Shown one piece after another: positions 21,188-29,356 of a DNA stretch of 36,314 nt. The stretch lies in the NCBI GenBank assembly GCA_012514535.1, contig JAAZAA010000107.1:1-36314 (forward strand). The letters are read 5' to 3'. The notes under the pieces were generated by a model that saw nothing but the letters and a program-made list of their open reading frames with translations, was not told where the DNA came from and ran no database searches. A program made the translations under genes and the position numbers. The stretch comes from Myxococcales bacterium. Its GTDB lineage: Bacteria > Myxococcota_A > Polyangia > Polyangiales > Polyangiaceae. The first letter of the stretch is position 1, and every line of letters begins with the position of its first letter.

Positions 21188-23425
21188 GTGCAACGCCACT
21201 CCGTTTCCCCCAGCTCCGCCGAGGCCGGCGTCGCCCGGGAGTCGAGCGATCCGCCCGTCTCCTCCGTCGCCGTTTCTTGGGTGCCGACCCCGCGCCGCCG
21301 GGGACGTTCCGTCCCCGCCCTCTTCGACTGGGTGGCCGGGCTCATCACCTCGAGCGGGATCGCCGCGAGCTTCTTGCTCGGCGCCGATCGGGTGTTCCGC
21401 CCGGACTGGGACTTCACCTGGGAGGACCACTGGATCGGCTCGGCGCTCTTGGTGGGCGCGGTGGCGGGCTGGCTCGGGCTGATCTGGAGCCTGGTCGTGC
21501 TCGTCGAGCTGGCGATCACGCGGCCGCTCCGGCGCCGCCCGAACTTGCGGCGCTGGGCGCGGGCGGGGTTCCACGCGGTGCTGTTCGGGGGGCTCGTCTG
21601 GAGCACGGCGCGCTGGACCTTCGAGGGCAAGCGGGTGAGCCAGACCGTGCTCGCGCAGGTGGGGCCGCCCCTGTTCGTCGCGGTGGTGATGGCCGTCGTG
21701 GCGGGGTTCGTGTGGTGGGTCATCGGTGTCGAGCGACGCTGCGCGCGGGGGGAGCACGGCCGCGCGCTGCTCGTCGGCGGCGGTCTGATCGTCTCGGCGG
21801 CGCTGCCGGTGTGGCTGGACATGACGATGTACGTGTCCCTCTACGAGCCCCTGCACCGGCTGCTGGAGGCGTTGGCCTTCGCCCTCATCTTCACGGGGAG
21901 CCAGCTGGTGGGCTTCGTGGTGGTGCGCCGGTGGAGCGGACTTTTGTGGGCCTCTCGAGGGATCGCCGCCTGCCTCGTGGCTTACGGCGCGACGTTCGCC
22001 CTGTCCCCCGCCCTGCGGGACCAGACGGACCGCCTCCTCGGGCACACCTGGGTCGACGAGATCTACGTGGGCCGCGCGCTGCGCCGCGCCCAGAACATCG
22101 AAGCCACCCTCCAGGGCACCGACCCGAAGAGCCTGGAGATCGTGCGGGTGCACCGGCTCGCCGAGCGCTACGGGCTCGGGAACACGTCCTTGGACCCGCG
22201 CTGGGACGTGCCGCCGCCGCCGAGCTCCGCGGCGGTGCGGGAGCTGCGGGGTGGGCCGCGCAACGTCCTGGTCTTCTACGTCGACACCCTCCGCAACGAC
22301 GTGGCGCGGGATCCGGAGCTGATGCCGGCGATGGTGCGCTTCGCCGAGCAGTCCCTGGATTTCCGCCGCGCCTACGCGCCCGGCTCGGACACCCTGCGCA
22401 CCCTGCCCGCGCTGACCGGCGGCAACTATTACGTCCAGCACAACCACGCCAACGACCTCTGCAACATCGCGCAGCGGACCGCCCACGAGTCCGTGCTCGT
22501 CACGCCGCGCTCCGCCCACGAGTTCCTCCGCAAGCTGCGCCCCGCCTTCGCCTTCGAGAAGGTCATCGAGGTGCGGGACTACGCGGAGGAGAAGAAGGTC
22601 TGGGGCTACGGCGCCGACCAGCCCACCGCTCCGAAGCTCGTCGACGAGACGCTCGCCTACATCGAGCAGCGCCCCCAAAATCAGCCTTTCTTTCTGTGGA
22701 TGTTCCATTTCGACCAGCACAGCTGGCGGGAGATGGAGGAGGGCTACGTGGAGGAGCGCGCCGCGACCCTCGGGGTGCCCCGGGAAGGGGAGCTCAACTG
22801 GCGCTACCGGACGATCGCGCGGAGCATCGACGCGGAGTTCGAGCGGCTCATCGAGGGGATGGAGCGCCTCGGGGTCCTCGACGACACGGTGATCCTGGTG
22901 GTGGCCGATCACGGGGAGGGCCTCGGCCGCGCGGGCTTCTGGGTCCACTCGGTGTTCCTGTGGGAGTCGCTGATCCGCGTGCCCCTCATTCTGCGGGTGC
23001 CCGGGGTGGAGCCGCGGGTCGTCGAGGACATCGTGTCCCTCGTGGACGTCGCGCCGACCCTCGCGCCGTTCCTCGGCAACGGTGAGGATCGGCGGGGCTA
23101 TCAGGGCATCGATCTGCTGGCTTACGCCGCGGGGGAGCACCCGGAGCGGCAGCACCCGCTGGTGCTCCGCGCCGCCAGCCGCGATCGGCTCGTGCGCGTC
23201 GGGCTCCTGGATCCCGAGACCGGGCTCAAGCTGGTGGTGCGGCTCGAAGCGGCGCTCCCGGAGCTCTACGATCTGGACGCGGAGGATCCCGACGCGACGA
23301 GCGTGGCCACGCAGCGTCCAGGCATGACCCAGGCGCTGCTCCAGCGGGTGGCCACCTCGCCGGTGTTTCCGCGGGATCTGCGGGATTTCGAGCTCCTGGC
23401 GGATCTCGGCGTCAAGGAGTTCTGA
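21188..23425 (+). CDS. Membrane-anchored sulfatase-fold enzyme
   Basis: About 745 residues: an N-terminal membrane part with roughly six helices (up to ~300), then an alkaline-phosphatase/sulfatase-fold domain facing outward (about 360-740). Metal and catalytic motifs visible are VLVFYVDTLRNDV (first metal Asp), GSDTLRTLPALTGG at the nucleophile position, VVADHGEGLGRAG (DHGE), and WVHSVFLWE with IRVPLILRVPG. The CxPSR-type FGly sulfatase motif is missing and a Thr (or Ser) probably replaces the nucleophile, so it resembles LTA-synthase or phosphoethanolamine-transferase-like enzymes more than true sulfatases. The start is uncertain: GTG 21104, 21188 or 21280. TATGCT at 21117 could be a -10, which favours 21188 or later. 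Confidence 0.78.
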   Translation: MQRHSVSPSSAEAGVARESSDPPVSSVAVSWVPTPRRRGRSVPALFDWVAGLITSSGIAASFLLGADRVFRPDWDFTWEDHWIGSALLVGAVAGWLGLIWSLVVLVELAITRPLRRRPNLRRWARAGFHAVLFGGLVWSTARWTFEGKRVSQTVLAQVGPPLFVAVVMAVVAGFVWWVIGVERRCARGEHGRALLVGGGLIVSAALPVWLDMTMYVSLYEPLHRLLEALAFALIFTGSQLVGFVVVRRWSGLLWASRGIAACLVAYGATFALSPALRDQTDRLLGHTWVDEIYVGRALRRAQNIEATLQGTDPKSLEIVRVHRLAERYGLGNTSLDPRWDVPPPPSSAAVRELRGGPRNVLVFYVDTLRNDVARDPELMPAMVRFAEQSLDFRRAYAPGSDTLRTLPALTGGNYYVQHNHANDLCNIAQRTAHESVLVTPRSAHEFLRKLRPAFAFEKVIEVRDYAEEKKVWGYGADQPTAPKLVDETLAYIEQRPQNQPFFLWMFHFDQHSWREMEEGYVEERAATLGVPREGELNWRYRTIARSIDAEFERLIEGMERLGVLDDTVILVVADHGEGLGRAGFWVHSVFLWESLIRVPLILRVPGVEPRVVEDIVSLVDVAPTLAPFLGNGEDRRGYQGIDLLAYAAGEHPERQHPLVLRAASRDRLVRVGLLDPETGLKLVVRLEAALPELYDLDAEDPDATSVATQRPGMTQALLQRVATSPVFPRDLRDFELLADLGVKEF

Positions 23426-23500
23426 GCTCGGCGCGAGCGGGGCTGCGCGGCTGCCGGGGTCGTCTTACGCGGCGCTGGGCGGCCGGGGGGGGCGGCGGCG

Positions 23501-23533
23501 TCGCGGTGGTCTCGCGGTGGTCTCGCGGTGGAG
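23501..23533 (+). repeat. 11-bp tandem repeat, three copies
   Basis: TCGCGGTGGTC occurs at 23501 and 23512, with a near-identical third copy at 23523 (ending GGTGGAG). It is in the convergent gap after the sulfatase-fold gene. Confidence 0.85.
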
Positions 23534-23543
23534 CAGTGCGGTG

Positions 23544-23649
23544 TTCGGACAGCGCGGCGCTCGGGCGGCGCAGCGTGGCGCTTCGGACAGCGCGGCGCTC
23601 GGGCGGCGCAGCGTGGCGCTTCGGACAGCGTGGCGCTCGGGCGGCGTAG
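23544..23649 (+). repeat. 38-bp tandem repeat, 2.8 copies
   Basis: Two full 38-bp units (23544-23581, 23582-23619) begin TTCGGACAGCGCGGCGCTCG. A partial third from 23620 shows C-to-T changes. They fill the gap between two convergent genes (23425 and 23671). No gene is seen in 23426-23670. Confidence 0.9.
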
Positions 23650-23670
23650 GGCGGTCCTGCCGCTCGCGGC

Positions 23671-24981
23671 TCAGTCGGCGCCGACGTGTACGGCGCGGGC
23701 GATCTCGCGGCTGGCGCGGGAGGCCCGGTTGGCGTCCGTGAAGGGGAACGTGATCACGGATCCCGCCGCGGACGAGGTGATCATCCCTCCGCTGTTGCCG
23801 AGCAGGGCCGCGAGGTGAGCCTGATCGAGGGGGCGCGTCGCCTCCCGGATCGCGGCGAAGGCGTAGGCGCGGTCCAGGGAGGATGGGCCTGGCCCTCCCG
23901 GGGCGTGGGGGTCGCCTGCGGTCCCCGCGCGCAGGAAGGCGCTGGCGAGGTGAGGGGGCTCGGCGTAGAGCCCCACGAGATAGACCAGGGCCGTGGCCGC
24001 GTCCGCAGGGGAGGGACCGCGGAACCAGGAGCCCACGTGGTGGGTCGCGCTGTGGTCGCAGCGGGCGACGAGGCCCGCGTGGGTGGCGCCGAGCCGATCG
24101 CTCAGGGCGTTCGCCACGTGGAAGTAGCGCACCCGCTCCTCCGGACGGAAGTAGGGGTCGACGAGCTGGCCCCGGAAGGTGAGGCGCAGCCCCGTGGCGC
24201 GGCGCCCGGAGGGGCCCTCCACGAGCTCCGGGGTGAGCTCGACCCCGGTGCCCGGCCCCGAGAGCTTCGCCAGCTCGGGCTCCTCCTGCCACACGAAGGA
24301 CGCGAGGCGCCCGGTCTCCACGGGTGAGACGAAGCTGCCCAGGGCAGGGTGGTCGTGGAGCGACGCCGACGTGTCTCCGCTCAGGAGCAGCAAGTCCACG
24401 ATCCACCCCTCGGTCTCCGCCGGGCCGATGGTGCCTCCCCGCAGCACCCGAGCGCGGGCCCCCGCGCAGACGCGTGCCGCCCGCTCGGCGCGCTCTCGCT
24501 CGCCCGGGAGATCCGCCGTGCCCTCCACGACGCCGCTCCGGTGGCCGCCCGGGGTCGCGGCGCGACGGGACACCTCCGGCTCGGGCGCGTCGGGGCGCGC
24601 GGCGTAGGCAGCGCCGAGGGCGACCGCGCCGAGCAGCACCACCGCGCCCACCCAGCCGCCCGAGCGCCGGCGTGGGCGGAGGGTGGGCAGCTGAGAGCGG
24701 CGGGACATGAGCCGTCGGACGAGCTCTCCCGCGCGTCGGCGCCGCCCCTCTTCGGGCAGGGCGCTCCAGGACTGATCGAGATCGCCGAGGGGCTCGCGCA
24801 GCACCCCTTGGGGGGCGTACCAAATGAGCTCTCCGCCTTCGACGCAGAGGGTGCCGGGGGCGCCGAAGCGCGCGAGGCTCTCGGCGGCGTAGATCTCGAT
24901 CTCTCGGTGCGTGCTCCGGCTGCTGCTGGGCGCCGCGGCGGGTACCGATGACGTGCGCCGCTCCGAGTCCTCTGCCGACAT
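23671..24981 (-). CDS. Hypothetical single-pass membrane protein
   Basis: A 436-residue protein without a recognised family. Residues ~1-100 are polar and predicted cytoplasmic, with a Ser-rich beginning and a segment EIEIYAAESLARFGAPGTLC-type region. One transmembrane helix follows at ~108-128 (GGWVGAVVLLGAVALGAAYA). The remaining ~300 residues are predicted periplasmic and contain repeated alpha/beta-looking segments such as LRLTFRGQLVDPYFRP and VRYFHVANALSDRLGA. The end (AALLGNSGGMITSSAAGSVI) is conserved-looking. ATG 24981 follows a GGGGAAG; a longer start at 25038 is possible. It diverges from surE and may be lineage-specific. Confidence 0.55.
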   Translation of the reverse strand: MSAEDSERRTSSVPAAAPSSSRSTHREIEIYAAESLARFGAPGTLCVEGGELIWYAPQGVLREPLGDLDQSWSALPEEGRRRRAGELVRRLMSRRSQLPTLRPRRRSGGWVGAVVLLGAVALGAAYAARPDAPEPEVSRRAATPGGHRSGVVEGTADLPGERERAERAARVCAGARARVLRGGTIGPAETEGWIVDLLLLSGDTSASLHDHPALGSFVSPVETGRLASFVWQEEPELAKLSGPGTGVELTPELVEGPSGRRATGLRLTFRGQLVDPYFRPEERVRYFHVANALSDRLGATHAGLVARCDHSATHHVGSWFRGPSPADAATALVYLVGLYAEPPHLASAFLRAGTAGDPHAPGGPGPSSLDRAYAFAAIREATRPLDQAHLAALLGNSGGMITSSAAGSVITFPFTDANRASRASREIARAVHVGAD

Positions 24982-25206
24982 GCGCTTCCCCTGCGCCACG
25001 GCGGTGCCCCGGGCACCGCGGCGACGAAGCGGGATCATCGCCCTGCCGGCGCGCCCCTGGCAAGCTGCCCGGCGGATCCAGGCCGCTGGCGGGCAGTCCG
25101 CCGCCCCGCCCGAGAGACGACCCCCTCCGTGCCGGCAGTCCGGCCCAGCGGTCTCCCGCGCCCCGGGCGGGACGTGCTGGAGCGCGGCGCGGAGCCGCGG
25201 GAGCGC

Positions 25207-25235
25207 TTTACGGATCCGCCGGCGCGGCGTAGGAG
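25207..25235 (+). promoter_or_regulatory. surE promoter, candidate leaderless
   Basis: TTTACG (25207-25212), 17 nt, TAGGAG (25230-25235), then seven bases to ATG 25243. TAGGAG includes an AGGAG that could equally be a ribosome-binding site, so the two readings compete. Confidence 0.4.
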
Positions 25236-25242
25236 CGGAGCC

Positions 25243-26025
25243 ATGAGCTCGGCATCGTCTCCCCGTCCCCTCGTGCTCCTGGCCAACGACGACGGAGTCC
25301 GGGCGGAGGGGATCCAGGCCCTCGGGGCCGCCCTGGCCACCTGGGCGGAGGTCGTCATCTGCGCGCCCGACAGCGAACAGAGCGCCTCGAGCCACTCCCT
25401 CAGCCTGTACCGGCCCCTGCGGCTCACCCAGCACGGGGAGGGGGTGTACTCCGTGGACGGGACGCCCGCCGACAGCGTCTACGTGGCCCTCTATGCGGAA
25501 GGGGTGCTGCCCCGTGAGCCCGATCTGGTGGTCTCCGGCATGAACCACGGCCTGAACCTGGGCGTCGACGTGTTCTACAGCGGCACCGTGGCGGCGGCGC
25601 GCGAGGGGGCGCTCCGGGGCTACGTCTCCCTGGCGGTCTCCGCGTCGCCGGAGGCGGACACCGCCGCGGCGGCGCGGGAGGCGTCGCGGATCGCCCGGGG
25701 CATCGTGGAGATCGGCATGCAGGGGCCGCGGCTGTTCAACGTCAACTTTCCCCCCGGCTCCGCGTGGCCCGTGCGCGCCACGCGCTTGGGGCGTCGCGTG
25801 TACGGCGGAGGGGTGCTGGAGCGCCTCGATCCCCGGGGACGGCCCTACTTCTGGATCGGGGGGAGCTCGGAGGTCGTGCACGAGTCGGCCCCGGGCAGCG
25901 ACACGGAAGCCTACGACGCGGGGATGGTGGGCGTGACCCCGCTCGTCTTGGATCTGTGGTCGAGCGCCCTCGAGCCCGACGCGCAGCTCCTGGTGGATGC
26001 GTTGCAGTCGGGCCGGAGAGATTGA
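25243..26025 (+). CDS. surE: 5'/3'-nucleotidase SurE
   Basis: A 260-residue divalent-metal-dependent nucleotidase acting on nucleoside monophosphates. The metal-binding LLANDDG opens the protein. It is followed by ICAPDSEQSASSHSLS, the conserved VSGMNHGLNLGVDVFYSGTVAAAREG block, and LFNVNFPP. Length is the usual 250-270. ATG 25243 is the first start in frame with good upstream signals. apt follows 32 nt downstream, but with a promoter whose -35 overlaps the surE stop, so the two nucleotide-metabolism genes may be partly independent. Confidence 0.95.
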   Translation: MSSASSPRPLVLLANDDGVRAEGIQALGAALATWAEVVICAPDSEQSASSHSLSLYRPLRLTQHGEGVYSVDGTPADSVYVALYAEGVLPREPDLVVSGMNHGLNLGVDVFYSGTVAAAREGALRGYVSLAVSASPEADTAAAAREASRIARGIVEIGMQGPRLFNVNFPPGSAWPVRATRLGRRVYGGGVLERLDPRGRPYFWIGGSSEVVHESAPGSDTEAYDAGMVGVTPLVLDLWSSALEPDAQLLVDALQSGRRD

Positions 26026-26050
26026 TGCCCGTACCGCCATCGGGTAGCTA
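26022..26050 (+). promoter_or_regulatory. apt promoter, candidate leaderless
   Basis: TTGATG (26022-26027, overlapping the surE stop), 17 nt, TAGCTA (26045-26050), then seven bases to ATG 26058. Those seven bases (GTGAGGG) contain a purine run too close to the ATG for a normal ribosome-binding site. Confidence 0.55.
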
Positions 26051-26057
26051 GTGAGGG

Positions 26058-26702
26058 ATGGCCACGCGTAAACGTCCGGCGAGCCCGCGGCCGGCTCGCA
26101 TCCAACCGACCCCCCGCGGTGTCGATCGGGACAAGGCGGTCCGTGCAGGGGTGGCGCTCTTGGGTCCGCCGGAGTTCGACGCCGTGGCCTACGTGGCGGA
26201 GCTCATCCGCGGTGTGCCGGACTTTCCCCAGCCGGGCATTCTGTTTCGGGACATCACGCCCTTGCTGGCGGATCCCCGGGGGTTTCACATCGTGCTCGAC
26301 GCCATCGCCCATCGCTTCGTCGGTGAGCACATCGACGCGGTGGTCGGCATCGAGTCGCGAGGGTTCATCTTCGGCGGCGCTCTGGCGGCGCGCCTGAACG
26401 CGAGCTTCGTGCCCGTGCGCCGCCCGGGCAAGCTCCCCTCCCGCACGGAGAAGGTCTCCTACTCCCTCGAGTACGGGGAATCCGAGCTGGAGATGCACCG
26501 CGACTCCTTGGCGGAAGGGGCGCAGGTCCTGATCGTCGACGACCTCCTCGCCACGGGCGGGACGGCGGCGGCAGCCGCGGAGCTCGTCGATCGTCAGGGC
26601 GCGCACGTGCACGCCTTCGCGTTCGTGATCGAGCTCGAGGCCCTCGGCGGGCGCGGACGGCTCGAACCGACGCCCGTCGTGTCCGTGCTCAAGTACGAGT
26701 GA
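26058..26702 (+). CDS. apt: Adenine phosphoribosyltransferase
   Basis: A 214-residue purine-salvage enzyme converting adenine and PRPP to AMP. The core is typical: IRGVPDFPQPGILFRDITPLL, VVGIESRGFIFGGALA, the flexible-loop SYSLEYGESELEMH, and the PRPP-binding VLIVDDLLATGGTA. The first ~38 residues (TRKRPASPRPARIQPTPRG) are a basic, Pro-rich extension not found in the ~175-residue canonical enzyme; some or all may be real, since the promoter places +1 at ATG 26058. It follows surE. Confidence 0.95.
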   Translation: MATRKRPASPRPARIQPTPRGVDRDKAVRAGVALLGPPEFDAVAYVAELIRGVPDFPQPGILFRDITPLLADPRGFHIVLDAIAHRFVGEHIDAVVGIESRGFIFGGALAARLNASFVPVRRPGKLPSRTEKVSYSLEYGESELEMHRDSLAEGAQVLIVDDLLATGGTAAAAAELVDRQGAHVHAFAFVIELEALGGRGRLEPTPVVSVLKYE

Positions 26703-26760
26703 GACCGCGGCGGGACCGCGGCGCTGCGGCGTCTGGTGGTGGGGGGCTCGACGTCGAGCT

Positions 26761-27999
26761 TCAGCGATCCCGCGCCGGGAACGCCTGGACCAGGGCGACC
26801 TCGTCGTGACCGCACAGGAGCGCGACGAGCCGATCGAGCCCCAGGGCGTTCCCCGCGCTCGGGGGCATGCCCTCGTCCAGGGCCGCGAGGAAGCGCTCGT
26901 CCAAGGGGTACACGGGCTCCCCGCTGCGGGCACGGCGCGCCCGCTCCGCCTCGAAGCGGCGGCGCTGCTCCGGGCCGTCCGTGAGCTCGCCGAAGCCGTT
27001 GCACAGCTCGATGCCCGCGACGTAGAGTTCGAAGCGCTCCGCCACCGTGGGATCCTCCGGGCAAGGACGCGCCAGCGGCGCCTGGCTCAGCGGGTAGTGG
27101 GTGAGGAAGATCGGGTGAGCCTCCGCGGCCAGGGCGGGCTCCACCTCCTGCACCAACAGCTCGAAGAAGCGGAGCTCGTCGTCTCGGGCCAGGGCCACGG
27201 CGTCCGCGATCCCCGCGTGACGCTGGAACGCCTCCCGCACCGTGAGCCGCTCGAAGGGAGGCGCGAGCTGGAGCTCGCGCTGCTTGCCGTTCACGACGGC
27301 CGCCACGGACGTCGAGCCCCTGGTGGCGGACGCGGCGCGGGCGAGCAGGCGCTCCGTGTCCGCGGCGACCTCCGTCCAGGGGGCGAAGGCGCGGTACCAC
27401 TCCACCAACGTGAACTCGGGCTCGTGGTGCCTGCCGAGCTCTTCGGCGCGGAAGCACCGGGCGATCTCGAAGATCCGCGGCATGCCCCCGACGATCAGCC
27501 GCTTCAGGTGCAGCTCGGGCGAGGTGATCAGAAAGTCGCGCTCCGCGCCCCGCTCGACCCCGCCGAGGGAATGGACGTGGGGATCGAGGCCCGGGCAGGG
27601 GACGAGGCTGGGGGTCTCCACCTCGACGAAATCCTCGCCGTGGAAGTAGTCCCGGATCGTCCGCAGGATGGTGTCGCGGGCGACGAGGTGGTGGGCCCGT
27701 CCGGACCAGGCGAGGCGCGCGTGTTCGCCGGTGCCCCGGGGCGCGGCGCCTGGGCTGAGCTCCAGGGACGTCGCGCGAAAGCGGCTGCCGTCCCAGGTGC
27801 CCCGCGCGAGCACCCAGCTGCCTTCCGCCGGGAGGTCGGCGTCGCCAGGGGGCGGCTCGAAGGAGATCTGGCACCAGGCGTCCGCGATGAGGAGCTCGGC
27901 CGTGCGCCGAGCGACCACCCGGCCTCCGAGGGCGAGGACGTCGCTGCTCGCGGCTCGCCGCAGGAGCGCGCGGGGAGAGAGAACGGTCTCAGCCGGCAA
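26761..27999 (-). CDS. epmA: EpmA-like EF-P lysine ligase with OB-like N-terminus
   Basis: A 412-residue class II aaRS-like enzyme of the EpmA/GenX/PoxA group, which attaches (R)-beta-lysine (or a related amino acid) to a Lys of elongation factor P. Motifs include TPSLVPCPGLDPHVHS, LITSPELHLKRLIVGGMPRIFEIARCFRAEE, HHEPEFTLVEWYRAF and the motif 3-like NALGLDRLVALLCG. E. coli EpmA has about 325 residues and no anticodon-binding domain; here ~90 N-terminal residues look like an OB fold (ALGGRVVARRTAELLIADAW, SWVLARGTWDGSRFRATSLE). EF-P and EpmB are not in the window. The TTG start at 27999 overlaps the sctS stop by 11 bases, so translation is likely to be coupled. Confidence 0.85.
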   Translation of the reverse strand: MPAETVLSPRALLRRAASSDVLALGGRVVARRTAELLIADAWCQISFEPPPGDADLPAEGSWVLARGTWDGSRFRATSLELSPGAAPRGTGEHARLAWSGRAHHLVARDTILRTIRDYFHGEDFVEVETPSLVPCPGLDPHVHSLGGVERGAERDFLITSPELHLKRLIVGGMPRIFEIARCFRAEELGRHHEPEFTLVEWYRAFAPWTEVAADTERLLARAASATRGSTSVAAVVNGKQRELQLAPPFERLTVREAFQRHAGIADAVALARDDELRFFELLVQEVEPALAAEAHPIFLTHYPLSQAPLARPCPEDPTVAERFELYVAGIELCNGFGELTDGPEQRRRFEAERARRARSGEPVYPLDERFLAALDEGMPPSAGNALGLDRLVALLCGHDEVALVQAFPARDR

Positions 28000-28240
28000 A
28001 GGCGCGCTCGGCGAAGGACACGATCTGGGAGCCCATCCACGTGGCCGTCATGCCTACGGCCAGGGCCACCGCGACCAGGCGAGGAAGATGAGAGAGGGCG
28101 GCGTCGTGGACGTGCACGATGCTCTGCAGGAGCGAGCTCACCAGCCCCACGAGCGCAGCGATCCCGACGACGGGGAGGGAGAGCATCACGCTGAGCACGA
28201 GGGCCTCTTGCCCGAGTCGAATCAGCTCTTCGAGGGTCAT
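27989..28240 (-). CDS. sctS: FliQ/SctS family type III export protein
   Basis: An 83-residue protein with two membrane helices (about 16-38 and 55-75) and the family pattern LGQEALVLSVMLSLPVVGIAALVGLVSSLLQ. FliQ/SctS is normally four copies in the export-gate complex with FliP/SctR and FliR/SctT. None of these is adjacent: instead the gene sits between a small lipoprotein gene (17 nt upstream) and epmA (overlapping 11 bases). Length is right for the family (about 85-90). A GGAGG directly abuts the ATG, which is unusual. Its sister component SctV is at 3.4-5.5 kb. Whether the system is flagellar or injectisome is undetermined. Confidence 0.85.
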   Translation of the reverse strand: MTLEELIRLGQEALVLSVMLSLPVVGIAALVGLVSSLLQSIVHVHDAALSHLPRLVAVALAVGMTATWMGSQIVSFAERAFAG

Positions 28241-28257
28241 CCTCCGACCGCGCCTCG

Positions 28258-28572
28258 TCAGCCGGCGCCGCCCGCTCCTCCGGCGCCTCCGCTCGAGGTG
28301 CCCCCCGTCGGCGCGCCGCTGCCGGTGCGGGGACGGCAGCTCGGCACCGCGTCCGTGCGATCCTCCGCCGGGCAACAACGATCGACCCGATCGTCGCCGC
28401 CGCGCAGCTCGTTGGCGGGCGTACACACGAGGCTGCCGCTGCAGTCCTCGTTGCCGTTCAGCAGGGAGCACCGCTCACCCTCGCCTTGGCGGGAGCAGCC
28501 CCCGCTGGCGAACGCCACCGGAAGGCCGACCAGAAGGCTCGCGAGGAGGAGGCGGAGGGCACGCTGCGTCAC
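28258..28572 (-). CDS. Small cysteine-rich lipoprotein
   Basis: A 104-residue protein of unknown function. A hydrophobic signal (LRLLLASLLVGLPVAFASGG) ends at C26, a near-canonical lipobox (SGGC). Six more cysteines follow (35, 44, 50, 66, 67, 79), probably forming disulfides, then a flexible Gly/Ala/Ser tail. Such small Cys-rich lipoproteins with a Gly tail are common in Myxococcota. The start is GTG 28572 with its own candidate leaderless promoter overlapping the pgsA stop. It lies between pgsA and sctS on the minus strand. Confidence 0.7.
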   Translation of the reverse strand: MTQRALRLLLASLLVGLPVAFASGGCSRQGEGERCSLLNGNEDCSGSLVCTPANELRGGDDRVDRCCPAEDRTDAVPSCRPRTGSGAPTGGTSSGGAGGAGGAG

Positions 28573-28578
28573 GGCGCG

Positions 28579-28607
28579 TGCTTAACAGGGAGCCAGCGGT
28601 GACTCAA
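28579..28607 (-). promoter_or_regulatory. Lipoprotein promoter, candidate leaderless
   Basis: On the minus strand TTGAGT (overlapping the pgsA stop), 17 nt, TAAGCA, then six bases to GTG 28572. The last 19 bases before and including the start match the tetR promoter at 18 positions. Confidence 0.55.
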
Positions 28608-29320
28608 GCCCCGGGGGTGGGGTGGGTCTTGGCCTTGGCGTCCTTGCGCTCGACGGCCTGGGCGAACAGGCCGACGTACTGGAACGCGCTGATGACCGAG
28701 AAGATCAGTGAGACGTAAACGAGGGCGCGCCCCACGACCACGAGGTCCACGACCCCCAGATCGACGATGCCGAGGTGGAGGTGATAGGGGTACCCGATCA
28801 GCAGGCAGAGGATGCCGATCATCTGCAGCGCGGTTTTGTTCTTGCCGCCGCCCCCCGCCGCGATGACCACCCCCTCGCTGCTGGCGATGCTGCGCAGGCC
28901 CGTGATGCTGATCTCACGGGCGAGGAGCAGGGCCACGGCCCACTCGGGGATGCGCCCCATCGGCACCATCCACACCAGCGACGCCATGACCAGCAGTTTG
29001 TCGGCGAGGGGATCGAGGAACTTGCCGAGCACGCTCACGATGTTCATGCGGCGCGCGAGGTAGCCGTCGAGCAGATCCGTGAACGCCGCCGCGGAGTACA
29101 CGAACGCCGCCACGAGGCAGTCGTGGGGGGTGCCGTTGTCCAGCAGCCAGAGCACCACGGGGATGATGGCGATGCGCCCCATGGTGAGCAGGTTCGGCAA
29201 GTTCAGCGCGTCCTTCTTGAGGGAAGAACGGCGCGCCGCCCGCTCGGGGCTCGCCGCGCGGGCGCGGCGTGCGCCACCGTCGCGCGATCCCGAAGCACGG
29301 GGAGGACGCGGGCTCGACAT
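28604..29320 (-). CDS. pgsA: CDP-diacylglycerol--glycerol-3-phosphate 3-phosphatidyltransferase
   Basis: A 238-residue inner-membrane enzyme making phosphatidylglycerol phosphate. The CDP-alcohol phosphotransferase motif is complete: DLLDGYLARRMNIVSVLGKF then LDPLADK (D-x2-D-G-x2-A-R-x8-G-x3-D-x3-D). Several hydrophobic helices flank it. The first ~50 residues are a basic extension (PRPPRASGSRDGGARRAR) ahead of the usual LPNLLTMGRI start, so a shorter N-terminus is possible. The ATG 29320 lies 36 bp after the hisA stop on the same strand, and the lipoprotein, sctS and epmA genes follow, giving a mixed-function run. Confidence 0.93.
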   Translation of the reverse strand: MSSPRPPRASGSRDGGARRARAASPERAARRSSLKKDALNLPNLLTMGRIAIIPVVLWLLDNGTPHDCLVAAFVYSAAAFTDLLDGYLARRMNIVSVLGKFLDPLADKLLVMASLVWMVPMGRIPEWAVALLLAREISITGLRSIASSEGVVIAAGGGGKNKTALQMIGILCLLIGYPYHLHLGIVDLGVVDLVVVGRALVYVSLIFSVISAFQYVGLFAQAVERKDAKAKTHPTPGA

Positions 29321-29356
29321 GGGCGGGACCCTACTCTGGACCAGGCAGAGCGACAA

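Noticed and set aside
23501-23649. CRISPR array from the repeats
   Set aside because: Units are adjacent with no unique spacers and no cas genes are near.
28573-28607. TetR half-site in the lipoprotein promoter (GTTAAGC, like site C)
   Set aside because: Only one half-site matches; the other arm (GGCTCCC) does not, so regulation by the TetR protein is unlikely.
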